DNA of 64,000 nucleotides from Taenia hydatigena (GCA_036345935.2 JADWOT020000007.1:7046074-7110073), one strand, 5' to 3'. Numbered from the stretch's first letter, positions 1-11,080 are shown. Numbers and translations are program-made. The notes: generated by a model not told the origin, from the letters alone.

Positions 1-300
1 AAGCATCGTTCAACACCACGAAAGGAGATTGACGAAGCAAACGGTTCAAACACAAAATGCTGCACATTTCTCGAGGTACTTGGGGTCACAGACCAGGATG
101 AGGCGCAAATAAGTTACAAAGCAAAATACTTCGTTCCGGTTGTTGGAACACGTAAGAAAAAGTGCTTTTATTTCCGCTTTTTGCAAAAGGATCTCGCCTT
201 TATAACAATTTGGTTCCTCCAGATTTGTTATATTTGACGCGTAAAGTTTGATTTTGGGTATGGTCATATACGCCTTCACTTGTGAGCGAAAAAGAATACA
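1..300 (+). repeat. dispersed repeat R1, copy 1
   Basis: About 40-250 resembles 24760-24990, and its core (GACCAGGATGAGGC followed by AAATAAGTTA-like sequence) recurs again at 33391-33450. All copies lie in the same orientation. A looser copy is at 26600-26830. The block lies upstream of the first mucin-like locus, but in the 24-27 kb cluster it lies on the 3' side of the second one. It therefore behaves as a mobile or duplicated module and not as part of the gene. No coding capacity or terminal repeats are visible. Confidence 0.55.
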
Positions 301-357
301 ATGAATCGTAGAATATCAGAGACCTGCAAGGTGTCATGAATTTGTGTCATGCCATGG

Positions 358-397
358 CTGCACAAACGACACCTACGCATTGGCTCAGACTATAAAA
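358..397 (+). promoter_or_regulatory. conserved TATA promoter of mucin-like locus 1
   Basis: A TATAAAA box at 391-397 sits 50 bases before the ATG at 441. It is preceded by a block (358-390: CTGCACAAA, GAC, TACGCATT, CAGAC). The block matches, at the same spacing, the sequence upstream of the second mucin-like gene (28355-28393, minus strand). Sequence between the box and the ATG (AGAGGCCC, CACTG, GAACACA) is conserved too, while sequence further upstream is not clearly alignable. Both loci therefore probably use the same core promoter, with a short 5' leader of about 20-25 bases (inferred). Confidence 0.6.
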
Positions 398-440
398 TTA
401 ATCAGAGGCCCAAAAGCACTGAGTAAAACACAAGAACGTT

Positions 441-1176
441 ATGCAGGAGTTAAAGGCATTTTTCGTGCTAACACTCACCCATGGTATGTCCGCTTATAGT
501 GGCTCTTCTTACAGGAAATTGGTGATGGAAGTAAAGATTTTAGCAGCTATGGTAGATGGAACAGCTGAACTGCAAGCTTTGTCGTCATCTAATGCAACGG
601 TTGACCATCAAACTACTGCCGAAGCAAAAGAATCAACACAGGCTCCTAGAATGAACAATGCAACGGAACCTGTGCCATTCTCTACCAGCGGAACCACCTG
701 TACCGTCCGCCAATGCCACAGTTTTAATGCAGACTTCATTAACGCCCAGTGCAACAGAACCGATTACAACATTTATCAATGGCGCAGATTCACCGCAGGT
801 TCTTGCGATGATTAGTGCAACACAGTCATTGGAATCGTCAGGCAATAATGTGGTTCAAACGCAGGCTCCAGTAACACCCAATGCGACCCTACCATCGATC
901 TCACCTGCCAGCCATCTAGTGTCAACATAGGTGTCGGTGACGACCGATGCAACGCAATCATCAAAATTGTCAACAAATGATGCAACTCAAACGCAGACTC
1001 CAGTAACACTCAATACAACTCAACGACCGGTAGCATCTGTCAACCGTCCAGCAACATCAAAGGTTTCGGTGACAACCAACGCAACGAAACCTGCTGCACA
1101 GTCCACCGAAGCCATACCCTCGCCACAGGCTTTAGTGATGCCCACACCAACGAATTCCCCTATATCATCGAAATAA
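441..1176 (+). pseudogene. secreted mucin-like (Thr/Ser/Ala-rich) protein, disrupted copy
   Basis: The ATG at 441 opens a signal-peptide-like N-terminus (MQELKAFFVLTLT) and continues in frame into MEVKILAAMVDGT and a Thr/Ser/Ala/Asn-rich region. The frame is lost at about 675-710, where the coding signal moves by +1 into a reading frame that continues the same low-complexity sequence. It then meets an in-frame TAG at 928-930. Sequence of the same character continues without interruption to a stop at 1174-1176. The minus-strand gene at 27581-28310 is a clear relative (N-terminus, VDGT block, repeats such as TQTPVTL.ATQ). No C-terminal hydrophobic or GPI segment is visible. The family resembles secreted apomucin-type glycoproteins in composition only; I do not recognise a named family. 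A frameshift plus an amber codon make this a probable pseudogene. Confidence 0.6.
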
Positions 1177-1480
1177 TCTTTTCTCCCCACTTTTATTCAT
1201 TCTTTTATTTTTGACGTTATTTTCATATTATTTTAGCATTCCGTCTTCACTCTAGCCCCCAAAATGCATTGGCGCTGTCTACGATATTGTTTACAATAAT
1301 TCAAAATATTGCCTTCAATTTTGATGTCACTGAACCTCAATTTTCATATACAGTCCTTATTTTCGATTTCTTCCTTAATTTTTCAGATTCACACTAACTT
1401 TATAGCTTTATTGTCTAGCTTATGCTCCGAGCCAAAAAATCCTGTGTGAAACTTGGTGTCAACATATGGAGACATAATAA
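1177..1480. other. 3' flank of mucin-like locus 1, nothing recognised
   Basis: AT- and T-rich sequence without a convincing reading frame, RNA gene or repeat. No clear AATAAA signal lies close behind the final stop at 1176, consistent with the gene being decayed. Confidence 0.4.
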
Positions 1481-1486
1481 TCTACA

Positions 1487-1720
1487 TAGGGCTGCTACCC
1501 AGAATCGATGCCCTACATTTGCAATAGATGAAGGGTAAACTCTACGGGCGTGTTGAATCTGACCTCAGTGTGCGCCACCTTCGGGTGTTTTCGAAGCTAA
1601 CATTATACGCTATCGCACTAATCAATGTTAGTGCTTGTGAGTGAAGTAATTGCACGTAGTGGAAGGCTTTTGGCTCTCAAGACAATTTGTCACCGGTAAA
1701 TTACGAAACTGCTTAAAATA
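1487..1720 (+). repeat. dispersed repeat R2, copy 1
   Basis: Aligns by eye over about 230 bases with 29012-29250 (same strand) and with the reverse complement of 24385-24625. Shared anchors are CCCTACATTTRCAA, GATGAAGGG or GATGAAAGG, GCGTGTTGAA, CCTCAGTGTG and TTAGTGCTTGTGAGTG. All three copies lie around the mucin-like loci. Function is unknown. An open frame of about 100 codons in the 24.4-kb copy is not preserved in the others. Confidence 0.6.
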
Positions 1721-3089
1721 TTGTCATTCTTTGTTGTGTGTGTTTCGTAGGTCACGCGGTCCATTGATTACATTTTCAGTGTATATCATCGTGAGCCCTT
1801 AGGAGAGGCTATTCTAGAATGGATAGAGGAGAAGATTCGGACCATGGTCGTTAAATTCGATCTCTTTGAACATACGGACAAACTGTTCTTAACCACATTT
1901 TCTTACAAGTTGCACCTGAATCTGCCAGGCACCCGCTTACCGCTCCTTCGCCAAGTTCTGAAACACGAATAGATTTCCTGGGAAAATATGTAATTTGGTT
2001 GGGTTACAGTTTACCTTTAAACAAAATTCGTGCGTGACGTATGCAGCTTGGGCATGAAGCACGTCAAGTTGCTGAAAAGAACACCGAGCATCTAGGATAT
2101 CAAGTTTTGCGTGGACTATGAACAGATGGCCTGCCATGAAGTGGAACGATGGTAATTTGATAAGGATAGAAAATACGACTGGTTCCTATTCTCACCAATA
2201 ATTCGACTCTTTCATATACACCAGGCTTTCGTATTCGTAAAATTACTTCTAAAAATGGAACTTTCTGTGTTTTATTTGCCCAGCCCTCCCCTTTTTACAC
2301 TCGCAACTAGCAATAGAGTATCTTAGGGAACTGCTACCTTTAAAGGCAACTGTTATTTTCATATGGAGTAAGACTTTTTCTGAATCCGTATATCCTCTTC
2401 CTTAACCCGAATATTTGGTCGCGTGCCAAAAAAGGTAGCATAAGCGCAATAAAAACATAAAAAGTCGTACTGACGTGAATACTAAAGCTGATGTAATGGC
2501 ACCGCGGAAAGGCCTCATTCGCTCTGTCTATTTTCAATGGAACCGACTTCTTCTGCTGCGAATTGGACCTCATAACCTTGTTTCACAACTCTGTATATGG
2601 CTGCATTTTTGCTCACACGCGCGTTGGTATAGGGACAATAATTCTTGCAATGCGCTTTTTATGTTAGACCTGATTAAAACGCGTAGTGATTGTTGTTTAA
2701 TCAACCGATTAATTCAAAGTGTGATACACCAATTACGCCGTGTTCGAAAGTTTATTCGAAATGCAAATTCGGTAAAAAATTAGCTGTTAGTTTAGTCAAT
2801 TATAAGGGCTCTCAAAGAAGGGAATTTATTTGCTGGTGATTTGGCAATAATTATAATAAATCAGTCTCATCAGCTAAATTACACAATTTTCTTCCTGGTT
2901 CTTTTAAAGTATTTTTAAGTGGCTGTGTTCCTGAATTAAATGCTCACACATAAATGTGCCTACGTTAAATCGATCGAGTGACGACTTTAACAAACAATAA
3001 GCAGTACGGACAATGCGGCCCAGGAGGCGTGAACCAACTTCTACCAGCAATGCCAAACTTTTATAGTGAGAGGTGATGCATCGTGGTTT
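1721..3089. other. no feature recognised
   Basis: Only short open frames on both strands, with no splice-flanked exon, RNA gene or repeat that I can support. Confidence 0.4.
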
Positions 3090-3385
3090 AATGCGGTTGG
3101 CCTTAAGATATTTTTGTAAGTAACTGGATATACAGCATGTCTTTGCGATAACAATACCATATTGAAATGCCAACCGCCTTTGTATATCATGCTGCAGGCT
3201 TCCGCTGCGCGTTTTGAATGCCCAATTTCAACTAATCGAAATCAAATGTTATTTAGCTATATGTGCATTCACTACAGTGTATCGAAATTTGTCGCAAGGC
3301 TAGGCAGTAGGATACCAAGCGGGAAGTTAGACACTGCGGTGAACCTGCGAGTGCCCATCGCAGGAGGCACTGTAGACACGAATAA
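3090..3385 (+). repeat. inverted dispersed repeat R3, copy 1
   Basis: Matches the reverse complement of 12790-13085 over nearly 300 bases. Anchors are TTGGCCTT.AAG, CAGCATGT.TTTG.GATAACAAT, TCTGCGCGTTT-like and GCATTCAC.AC.GTGTA. Both copies carry a partly alignable short open frame (residues SARF.CP and IHY.V in this copy), but each frame is broken in its own way. That fits a relic of an old exon or element. Confidence 0.5.
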
Positions 3386-3487
3386 GAGACGGCCGCGATA
3401 AATACGCATATAAGCAGGTACTTGAACCTTAAACGCTAATCTAAAGGTCAATTCTTCACTGACTGAGCCGTACATATATTTTTGTAG

Positions 3488-3579
3488 TCACCTCGGCTGA
3501 TGACCACCATACCATAACCAAATCCTCACTGGCGCACTTGCGCACGCTCCTCTCCATCAAAGCAATGTTGTCTATCATG
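3488..3579 (+). CDS. candidate internal exon, unknown protein
   Basis: A 92-base open stretch bounded by a good 3' splice site (TATATTTTTGTAG at 3475-3487) and a consensus 5' splice site (ATG then GTGAGTGC at 3580). In the open frame it reads TSADDHHTITK then SSLAHLRTLLSIKAMLSIM. The upstream region has stops in this frame, so splicing would be needed. No homologous protein is recognised and no partner exons were found nearby. It could be chance; short exons cannot be proved from one sequence. Confidence 0.25.
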
Positions 3580-4080
3580 GTGAGTGCAGCGCGTATGCTT
3601 TTTAATGCTAACATGCTTATGCCACCTGTTTGGAAGATGTGTGCATGTGTTTAGGTACGATTGAGGAAGATGGGGAAAGGGAGGTGGATTGCGATGGAGT
3701 GTAGGTGGCTTGGCCTAGTGCGATATCTGATTAATGGGAAGGCGGTTAGACATCCCGAGTCTGACTTGGCCATTGCGTGTCCAACTCACAGTCAGGAATC
3801 CCTTTTTCTCTCCTCTTGCATCTCTAATCACCGCGCGTCTATCTGCATGGCCAGTGCGTGGATTGTGGACTATAATTGAGTACAGTTGGCGTCGACAAGT
3901 TGAGTGAGTGCATGTCAGTATGCTGGCAGAGCCTGCCACCTAGTCGGCAGAAATAAGAATAGAGAGTCTAATTGAAGTGACAGATGAACTCTTGGTGAAT
4001 CTGCTTTGTCAGGCCAGGTAAACGAGGCGTCGACGCGAGCTGAAACTAGACTCGACCATGCGTATAAGCAAACGTTCACT
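3580..4080. other. no feature recognised
   Basis: Moderately GC-rich sequence between the candidate exon and the initiator tRNA. The short open frames on both strands overlap each other and show no motif. Confidence 0.4.
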
Positions 4081-4152
4081 TAGCAGAGCGTGGTTTCGAT
4101 CCACAGACCTCTGGGTTATGGGCCCAGCACGCTTCCACTGCGCCACTCTGCT
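4081..4152 (-). tRNA. initiator tRNA-Met (CAT)
   Basis: A 72-base cloverleaf. The acceptor AGCAGAG pairs with CTCTGCT, giving the A1-U72 pair typical of eukaryotic initiators. The anticodon stem has three G-C pairs (GGG/CCC) around the CAT anticodon. The T loop ATCGAAA carries the initiator-type A54 and A60. The D arm and anticodon arm are almost identical to the animal initiator as I know it. The T stem differs (TGTGG/CCACG, with one T-G wobble at its base), and no TTTT terminator follows closely. There is no intron. It supplies the start-codon tRNA for cytosolic translation. Confidence 0.93.
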
Positions 4153-4500
4153 CACATTGTGTACACCCCTCAATTTAATTTATCTACCAAGTGGGTTGGC
4201 ATAAGCAACATGACAAATCACTGATGTGAGCTTCAACAGTTACATAAAATCGATTACTAAGTAACTGGTTGACGCGTAAGCAGTGAGATAGCAGAGGTAG
4301 AAACAGATGCAGATGCCGAGGAAGGAAAGAGAAGGTGCGGATGGATGTAGATGTATGCAAGTGTCACTGTGATGTGGTGCAGTTCAACACGGCATAGCAT
4401 ATCGCAGGGTGTTGAAACAGAGCAGATTATCGGGAAACGCACTGATAAGGGACTATGTTAAGCTGTCTTTGTGATGGTGTAGCAGTGAGATTTTCTTGAT
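4153..4500. other. no feature recognised
   Basis: No RNA gene, repeat or exon signal that I can support. Confidence 0.4.
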
Positions 4501-4504
4501 TTCA

Positions 4505-4700
4505 TTTAGGTGATACAAGTTCAACCCATGGTCTCCAAAGTACGCAACAATCTGTTGCGCGCACAGGCAACAGGATACTAGACCCTGTGGCTACATATAC
4601 GTGGGTATTCCAGGAAGTGCCTAATGGCAGAGAAGAAGAAGTTGGCTGTTCGTTAACACTGTTGACCCCCGGAAGTTAGCATTGGCAAACCAATCTGGTG
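4505..4700 (+). repeat. short dispersed repeat R4, copy 1
   Basis: Aligns with 15615-15790 in the same orientation. Shared anchors are GTGCGCAA or GTACGCAACAA, TTGTTG.GCGCACA, GACACTAG or ATACTAGAC, GGCTACATATA.GTG and AGAAGAAG-like sequence. About 170 bases are alignable. The function is unknown. Confidence 0.45.
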
Positions 4701-6540
4701 GGAATGGGTCTGGCTTTGTCTGAAATGGGCTAGCATGCCTGCAATAATTAGAAGGCTTAGTCAGCTTGGTGCATGATATTTTGCATTTCATTCTTCTTTG
4801 CTTCTAATCATTTTGCGTGTCGCATTCAGTAGATGGGTGCTGTGATGCATTCAGACTGCGTTGTTATGTGCGTACGCATCGAAATGCTTGTGCCAAAATC
4901 GGTAATGTCAATTGTGTGCTTATTTCGCCACCCGAAATGCACGATGCAATCACTAGTGAGGACAGAGAGCACATCATAGCAAGTGAAGGGCTCTGGGTGC
5001 GCAAGAGGCCGATTCTTGTCAGGAAAATGTGCAGAGACCAATAGTTAAAGGCAGCAAAGATGGATGGGACAAAAGGCACGATATAAGTGACGAAATGTGC
5101 ATGGTACTCAATACGAAATGAATTATCGTTCAATTGAAGGAAAGGCTACAAAAGCAGTCGTGACATGGAGACGAAACAAATTACCCCTTACACTTTGACA
5201 ACTAAGTTCGATGCCTTCCACTTGGGCTGCTGCCTATGTATCATGCCCCATCACTTGAAAAATGCGTTTGTGCATTAGCTTTTGTGAAAGGCTGACAAGT
5301 TAAAGGCAAATGCGATGCGCATTAAGTGGCAAGTTTCGCGTGAAAATGTTGGTTAGGAGTGGAATCTTTTCTTAAGAGCGAACAAACATTGCAAGTTTGC
5401 GTTATGGTGAAAAGAATTAATATAAAATAGACAACATAAGACCTTTGCAAGGGTTTTTCATCATCCTTTTCCTTCCTTTTACTAGCTTTGTTATGGGAAG
5501 GTTGACTGTTCTTAGATATTCTTATTATATTGGATGAGAGAGGCAGTAGATAGCGCATTAGCGAAAGTTGGGAGGTAGGAGTGCTCACGTCAGGAGAATC
5601 AAACTGCTCCATCAGAACCAAATTCAAGTCGTTCCTTCGCCTCTAGCCTACACGGCACATCTTAAGAGAATGGATATAACATACCCCATCGTATATTCAC
5701 GGCCGTACCCGTTGTCATCCTCGTCTTCCATCGCAGGTATTTACTGCAACGCAGGTTCTCTTTGTTCAATTACTCTTAGATGCAGCCCCATGCCGCAGGT
5801 GGTTTAGCGAGATTGCAAAAACAAGTGTGAGAACCTTGTGCTATGGAGAAGTGCAAGATTTTAACCCTGTGATGCGTGAATTCGCTAGTCGCACATCTTT
5901 TGGCTAGACGTGACTGGCTGCCATAAATGAAAATTTGGTCTTCTGTGTTTGTGTTTCCGAAGTGAAGGCACATGTGCTGCGTCACGGTTCCCAGCTGATT
6001 AGTATCGTTGCATTTTGACGGTGTTTGTTAACTTTTTCTCGTTATTTGACTTATGCAAATCTTTTTTTTGCAATATTAGCATCTCTTCACCATAAGACAT
6101 GTTCTATCCAGTGGTCAAAAGAAGACGAATCTGCTTTGTTAGCAGCGTTGCTCCATACCTGCGCCGGGTTGTGGGCCTCCTGATTGCTACTGCTTTGGCC
6201 TTGTTTCATGAGTAGCTTCGTCTTCCCATGGGGTTCACGGGCAGAGTGATGATGCTAGATGCTTAATGACTCTGTCATTAAGGCTTACAATTCATATCCA
6301 CCAGAAACGTGTGTACGAAATGGAGCCCTCAATGAGGCCGGATAGGTAGGTTGTTAGGTGGGATCGACTTTGGCTGCTGCTGATGCTGCGACCGCCTACG
6401 ATAGTCGATGGATAAGCCGATGTAGGCTTGACAAAACCTTGCGCCTTTCATTACCTGAGCCAGCAGCAGGCGTTTAAGTTACCTCACCCGCAATTATGGA
6501 TTTACCTAAGAGATTTGGTGGTTTCGCTGTTGCAGACCTA
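4701..6540. other. no feature recognised
   Basis: Short open frames on both strands only, the longest about 100 codons at 5322-5627 minus and without domain character. Nothing further can be supported. Confidence 0.4.
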
Positions 6541-6570
6541 ACATATATATATATATATATATATATATGC
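6541..6570. repeat. (TA)n microsatellite
   Basis: An uninterrupted run of about 13 TA dinucleotides ending in TGCATATGCG. A shorter ATATAT tract lies at 16242-16260. Confidence 0.9.
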
Positions 6571-7301
6571 ATATGCGTATCAGTGCTCTTCTAATCAAAC
6601 TGATATTGATAGTGAAACGCAATCGTTTTACTCTTTTCTCTTTGGCTTCTGTGAGAGTTCAACCAAAAGATCAGCCCTACTACCAAGGTAATTGCTTTTC
6701 CTTTCAACATCGCCAAGCGACGTCTACTGAGCTCTAAATTACTACAGCCAGTATCCCACCTCAGAACTTACTTGTTATAAGTTGTCTTGGCAACGCGCGG
6801 ATGATTGCTCTGACATAGCATGCCATATGGATTTCATCCCCCTAATCACTCAAAAACACAGCAGTAACAAAAGCCAAATTCACCCATCTAGGCGCTTGCC
6901 GAACCATTCATGGGTTTCTGCTTTAACAACTCCTCCTGGAAAAATGAGTTACGTCTCTTTGGAGAAAAGCATTATGCGATTTCTGCTGTAAGCACTGTCA
7001 AGAAATGTAAAGAAACCAAAGGACATGGCAAGGAGTGAAGGGCATTCAGAGCGTCAAATGGACATTAAATATTGTGATGATTAAGGTAAAACGCGAAATT
7101 GCTGCTTTTGCTAAAATTAGTAGGGCATATAGGAACAGTGAGAAGTGATGTGAAATGAGTCGAAAGTTATTGGGCAGCACTGCTTGGATGATAGAAATTA
7201 TGGAATGGCAGAATAGAGAGTCAGAAAAGGCCGAGCGCATGCGATAGTGTACGTTCTTGGTAAATAGGTTAAGCAATGCGCCATGGAAAGCGCCCTACCC
7301 A

Positions 7302-7372
7302 GACCCGTGGTTTAATGCATAAGGCATTTCTCCTTGAGTAAAAGATTGAGCTCGAGTTCCGCCGCGAGCACC
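7302..7372 (+). pseudogene. decayed tRNA-Arg-like sequence
   Basis: GACCCGTGGTTTAATGCATA followed by AGGC matches the acceptor and D arm of the Arg-type tRNAs at 48375-48447 and 52422-52494. It continues into AAAGATTGAG and a CTCGAGTTCC T-arm remnant. The anticodon arm is destroyed and the acceptor no longer pairs. It is the counterpart, in SD-1 copy 1, of the better preserved relic at 52422. Confidence 0.6.
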
Positions 7373-7510
7373 ATGCTTAAATCATCAATATTCCAGTTCT
7401 TGTCCGAGTTGCATCAATGCGTATCGAAAAAGAGCGGGTGGACACGGTGTCAGTTATTTTATTGCCGTTCGTCATCAGCTGCCAATGGTATAACCGAGGG
7501 AAAGGTGCTG

Positions 7511-7580
7511 CCTAGAGCGAGACTTGAACTCGTGACCTTCAGGTTATGAGACTGAAGCATCCTACCTATAATCATCCATC
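7511..7580 (-). pseudogene. decayed elongator tRNA-Met-like sequence
   Basis: Read on the minus strand it has an anticodon arm with CAGTCTCATAACCTG (CAT anticodon) and a T arm ACGAG/CTCGC with loop TTCAAGT. These are typical of elongator tRNA-Met. The acceptor halves do not pair and the D arm is degraded. The second SD-1 copy carries the same relic at 52633-52692. Confidence 0.65.
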
Positions 7581-9905
7581 TTACACGCTCCATCAATATT
7601 TTACATTATTTTTGCCAAAGTTAATCTGTGCACAAATATAAAGACAAAAATAAACATAGAAAAACAAACAAAAGTGCAAATGCCCGCAACCACACACTAG
7701 TGAAAATACGCAAATGCTATTACTAACATATGAATGGTTATTAATAAAATATCTGTCAATAGAACACTGTGATAAAGAACAGTTAATTTATCATCCAAAA
7801 ATAAATAAACTGCGAATAATAAGGTTGCAGAATTTTTGTGCGTAAGTGCAGAAGCTAATGATCCATTGGCTACCAGGTAGATAGACAGATATTGAAGGAC
7901 AAGATCGACAGATTGTTGGTATGTCCCCAAGTAGATGAATGCTGTGGAGAAATTAGTTGACAGTGGTGGTGAGAAGTTCTTTAAACAGTTGACGTTGGAT
8001 TGTGGAAAGGTAGTAATGCATTTATGACCCACTTATTACGCAGCTAATTGAGAAGGGTGGTGGTGTGAAGACTAGAACATTTTATATGGTGAGACATTTG
8101 ATATGGTTGGGTGAGCAGGAGAGGAGAGGTAAAGGGAAGATTTTCCTCACACTTGCTCTGGGAGCGTTCCATAAAATTTGATCAACTAGTTGATTCTTAC
8201 TACTAGGTTTGTTCTTACTAGGAAACGATAAGGAAAGCTTTGCAAGCCAAATGTCCTGGTTGCCAGCGCCACCTTGATTCGTCTGTTGCAATGGTGGCAA
8301 CGCAGTGATTGCACTCATCAGTATACGCGTACGTCGCAACCAGTAAATTGTTTTTTATTCGTTTAGCAAGAAGGAAGTAGCAAGTTGTGGATGATATGCT
8401 CAAATGCATGGTGAGTGGTCGCTTATTTTACTTTTATGCAGGTGAGTCAGCTGGTGGTGAAGTCACTCAGCCTTCCGTTGGAGGTGGTCTGCTATGCGTA
8501 AGAAGGTCACAGGACTAATCGTTCATAATGGGAACAGAGGTTATTTAAAATAGGCTTGACCACCGAGACATTCATTCGCCATCTGGGAGCACTTCGGTAC
8601 AAGAAATCAGAAGAATGTACTAACGGCAATTGGTGCGCTGTTCAGAACCGGAAAGTTGCTGTAAATAAGGGATTATTTCGACAAACGTTGTTTATGGACC
8701 GCAAATCGAATTTAATTAACTCAAAACTTGCTCAAATTTCTCCTCAACTGCATCTAGCCAGACTCCAAATAGTTGATTTAGCTGCTGGGCACTACAACCC
8801 ACATGAATTCACTGGAAGGGCGGCACGCGCGAGACCACTTCTCAGGTTTCTCATCCATTTAATCACAGTAATGTAGACGTTTATGATTATTGGTTTCATT
8901 CCTGTCATAACTAACTGAGTAATATTCTTTTTTCATAATAAGAAGCAGTTGTAGAATGGGTGCACACGTGCCTTAAGCGACTAAATTGCTTACTCCACCT
9001 CTCGCTGTTTTTTTATCCGCATTAGCGTTTTCGATATTCTACTTAATTAATTTCAGTAACGCTTTCTGTTCAGATATGCGGAGATTCAAATCAGTACAGT
9101 GACTGATGTTTGGGCTCAATATCTGCTTTGATTGTCTTCTTTCACAACCGAAACGACTTAAGCTAGAGAGAGTACAGGAGGGAATCTGCGTCCACACTAA
9201 GACGGCTATAGTCCTGGCACGTGCGTCGAACAAATTGCATGCTTGTAAAAAATTTCTAAGAGGTTCTGCTCACTGTGTGAGGTTGCGATTGACCCTACCT
9301 TCGCCTTATTTGTAAAGCCTTGCTCAGTGATGCATGTGCGGCAGCATTAAGAGCAAAAGTGGGTGTTCCAAGCAGGTACCCGACTTCTAGTGAGATACAG
9401 GCAAGGTGAAGAATGAATTGATTGCTGTGGATGCGACTGCAGCTATGGCCAAATGCATGCTCTCTCTTCTATTTGGCCGCAAGTATCTTCATAGAGCCTC
9501 CCAACACTTGCTCACTTGGAATGCATTTGTTAACATGATCTGGATCATCTTCAGACACTAGCCTTCAGATCGCCTATTGACAACAAGCCGTCTAGCTAAA
9601 GTACGTTCAAACGCGCACCAAAAGCAATCAGATGCACCCAAAATTTGCCACGTGTGGTACTAGCGTATTTCAATAGTGTCGATGCGATAGCGTAATGCCA
9701 CTCACACCTCAACTGAACAGACCACATTATGTGTCAGAGTTTTTAAAAGATGTCCTGGCAGGTGAATTTACTACCGTTGGCAACAAATTGAACTAACTAA
9801 TTTTAATGAAAAGTGTCTTTTTACTGCTCATTTGACTTAGAATGAGAACTTATTTGGAGCAGTAATTAAGTTTCACTATAGATATCACGCGAGTTGTTGC
9901 ACAGC

Positions 9906-10560
9906 TTGCCGTGCCTTACCTATCAGCATCTAATATGCTCCATCCGGTAACAGTGGTTCCGAGATATTGTGAAATGAACACTTTGACAACGCCTTGATCA
10001 CTGTTTTTTATCAAACACACGCACTTACGCTAAATCCTGCTCAAACACGAACTTATTCGACTAAAATAATGTAAAAGTGCAGTAAATGGACGCACGCCTA
10101 TTACTCTTTTACATGGAATGCGAAAAACCAGTGGAATGGTTTGTTACGAAAAGGAATAATTTTAGCAAATAGCATAATTGGATTTCAATAAGTAGAAAAA
10201 ATTAGAGCTGTTGGCGTATACTGCCCATGAATGCTGATTGAGGTCTGCTTAACATCTTGTAGAAGCAGCGGCAGCTTTAGCAAAGGCGACTATTCAAGAT
10301 CCACACAAGTTATTGATCCAAGTAGGAAATCGCCCATTTATCACCTGTACCAGTGACCCTCTAACTAAGAACTGTCCACGTAACTGTTGAAACAAATGCG
10401 GCGAAAGGAAGCATTCTCAGGCGAGATGACGTTCCTCGATGATCTTATGAACCGAATAGAGAGATTAATGCCGCGTGTCGACGTCCCAATCTTAGGAGAA
10501 ACTTTGCTACCTCTGTTTAGAGTTGTTCAGCTCGTGTCTCCTTAAGCCATGCCAGCATCC
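9906..10560. other. no feature recognised
   Basis: Between the right edge of SD-1 copy 1 and repeat R5. In the other SD-1 copy this relative position holds the U2 snRNA gene; no U2-like sequence is visible here. Confidence 0.4.
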
Positions 10561-10564
10561 CATT

Positions 10565-11080
10565 TCCTTGTCTGTCCCCTTTTTTGCCTTAAGGGAGCCT
10601 CGGGACGCCACAGTCAGAGATAAGGGATTTCAGCGTTAACATGGGGTGGACGGGACACTACCTCCTTTCTGTCCCAAGAAATTCAGGCGCAACCCCCATT
10701 ACAAGGTTTGTGATGGCTGCCCCACGGTCTCTCAAAGGCCTGTTTAAACAACTAAATTAGTGCATTAATTCCTCGCCTTATTGGCCCTTGACTTGGGTAC
10801 TGCCCTTGTTGGGTTCTATATATGTGCTATAGCGTAGTTTTCTTTCAGTCATTAGTGTGCAAGCTTCAGATTCGTATCCGATCAGCATCGTGGTGCTGGC
10901 AAAGCAGTTATCATGTGACAGAACGTTCATCACTCAGACTAACTCTTTAATGCAAAGGTGATGAAACTTGAAGTGCAGCTGTGGCGGGTAAACTGACCTA
11001 AACTTGTGTACCAATTCCCCATCTCGGTGGGCATTATTCCGAAATCGCTTGTCGCAATGCTTCCTCTGGTCCATGTAGGA
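10565..11080 (-). repeat. inverted repeat R5, copy 1
   Basis: The reverse complement aligns with 56265-56720. The best-preserved stretch is GTGATGAACGTTCTG, preceded by CAGTTTACCC.CCACAGCTG and followed by AACTGC.TTGCC..CACCAC. A second block matches 56600-56690 (GAGAGACC, GGCAGCCAT, CAAACCT, GGGGTTGCG-like). A short frame with QFT.HSCT..FI.F appears in both copies and stops at nearly the same place, hinting at an old exon. No intact gene is present. Confidence 0.6.

Larger units (their letters stand above)
6990..9905 (+). repeat. segmental duplication SD-1, copy 1 (~2.9 kb)
   Basis: Collinear with 52150-55145 in the same orientation. Shared blocks run from AAGCACTGTCAA at the left edge to CAC.GTAGATAT...CACG.GAGTT.TTG at the right edge. 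Matches include GAGACATTCATT.GC.AT, CCATAAAAT..GATCAACT and CTTCAGACACTAGC. Divergence is substantial, with many small indels, so the event is old. Both copies hold the same pair of convergent tRNA-like relics. No long reading frame is conserved between the copies, so the block looks non-coding. Apart from the relics I see no gene in it. Confidence 0.75.
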
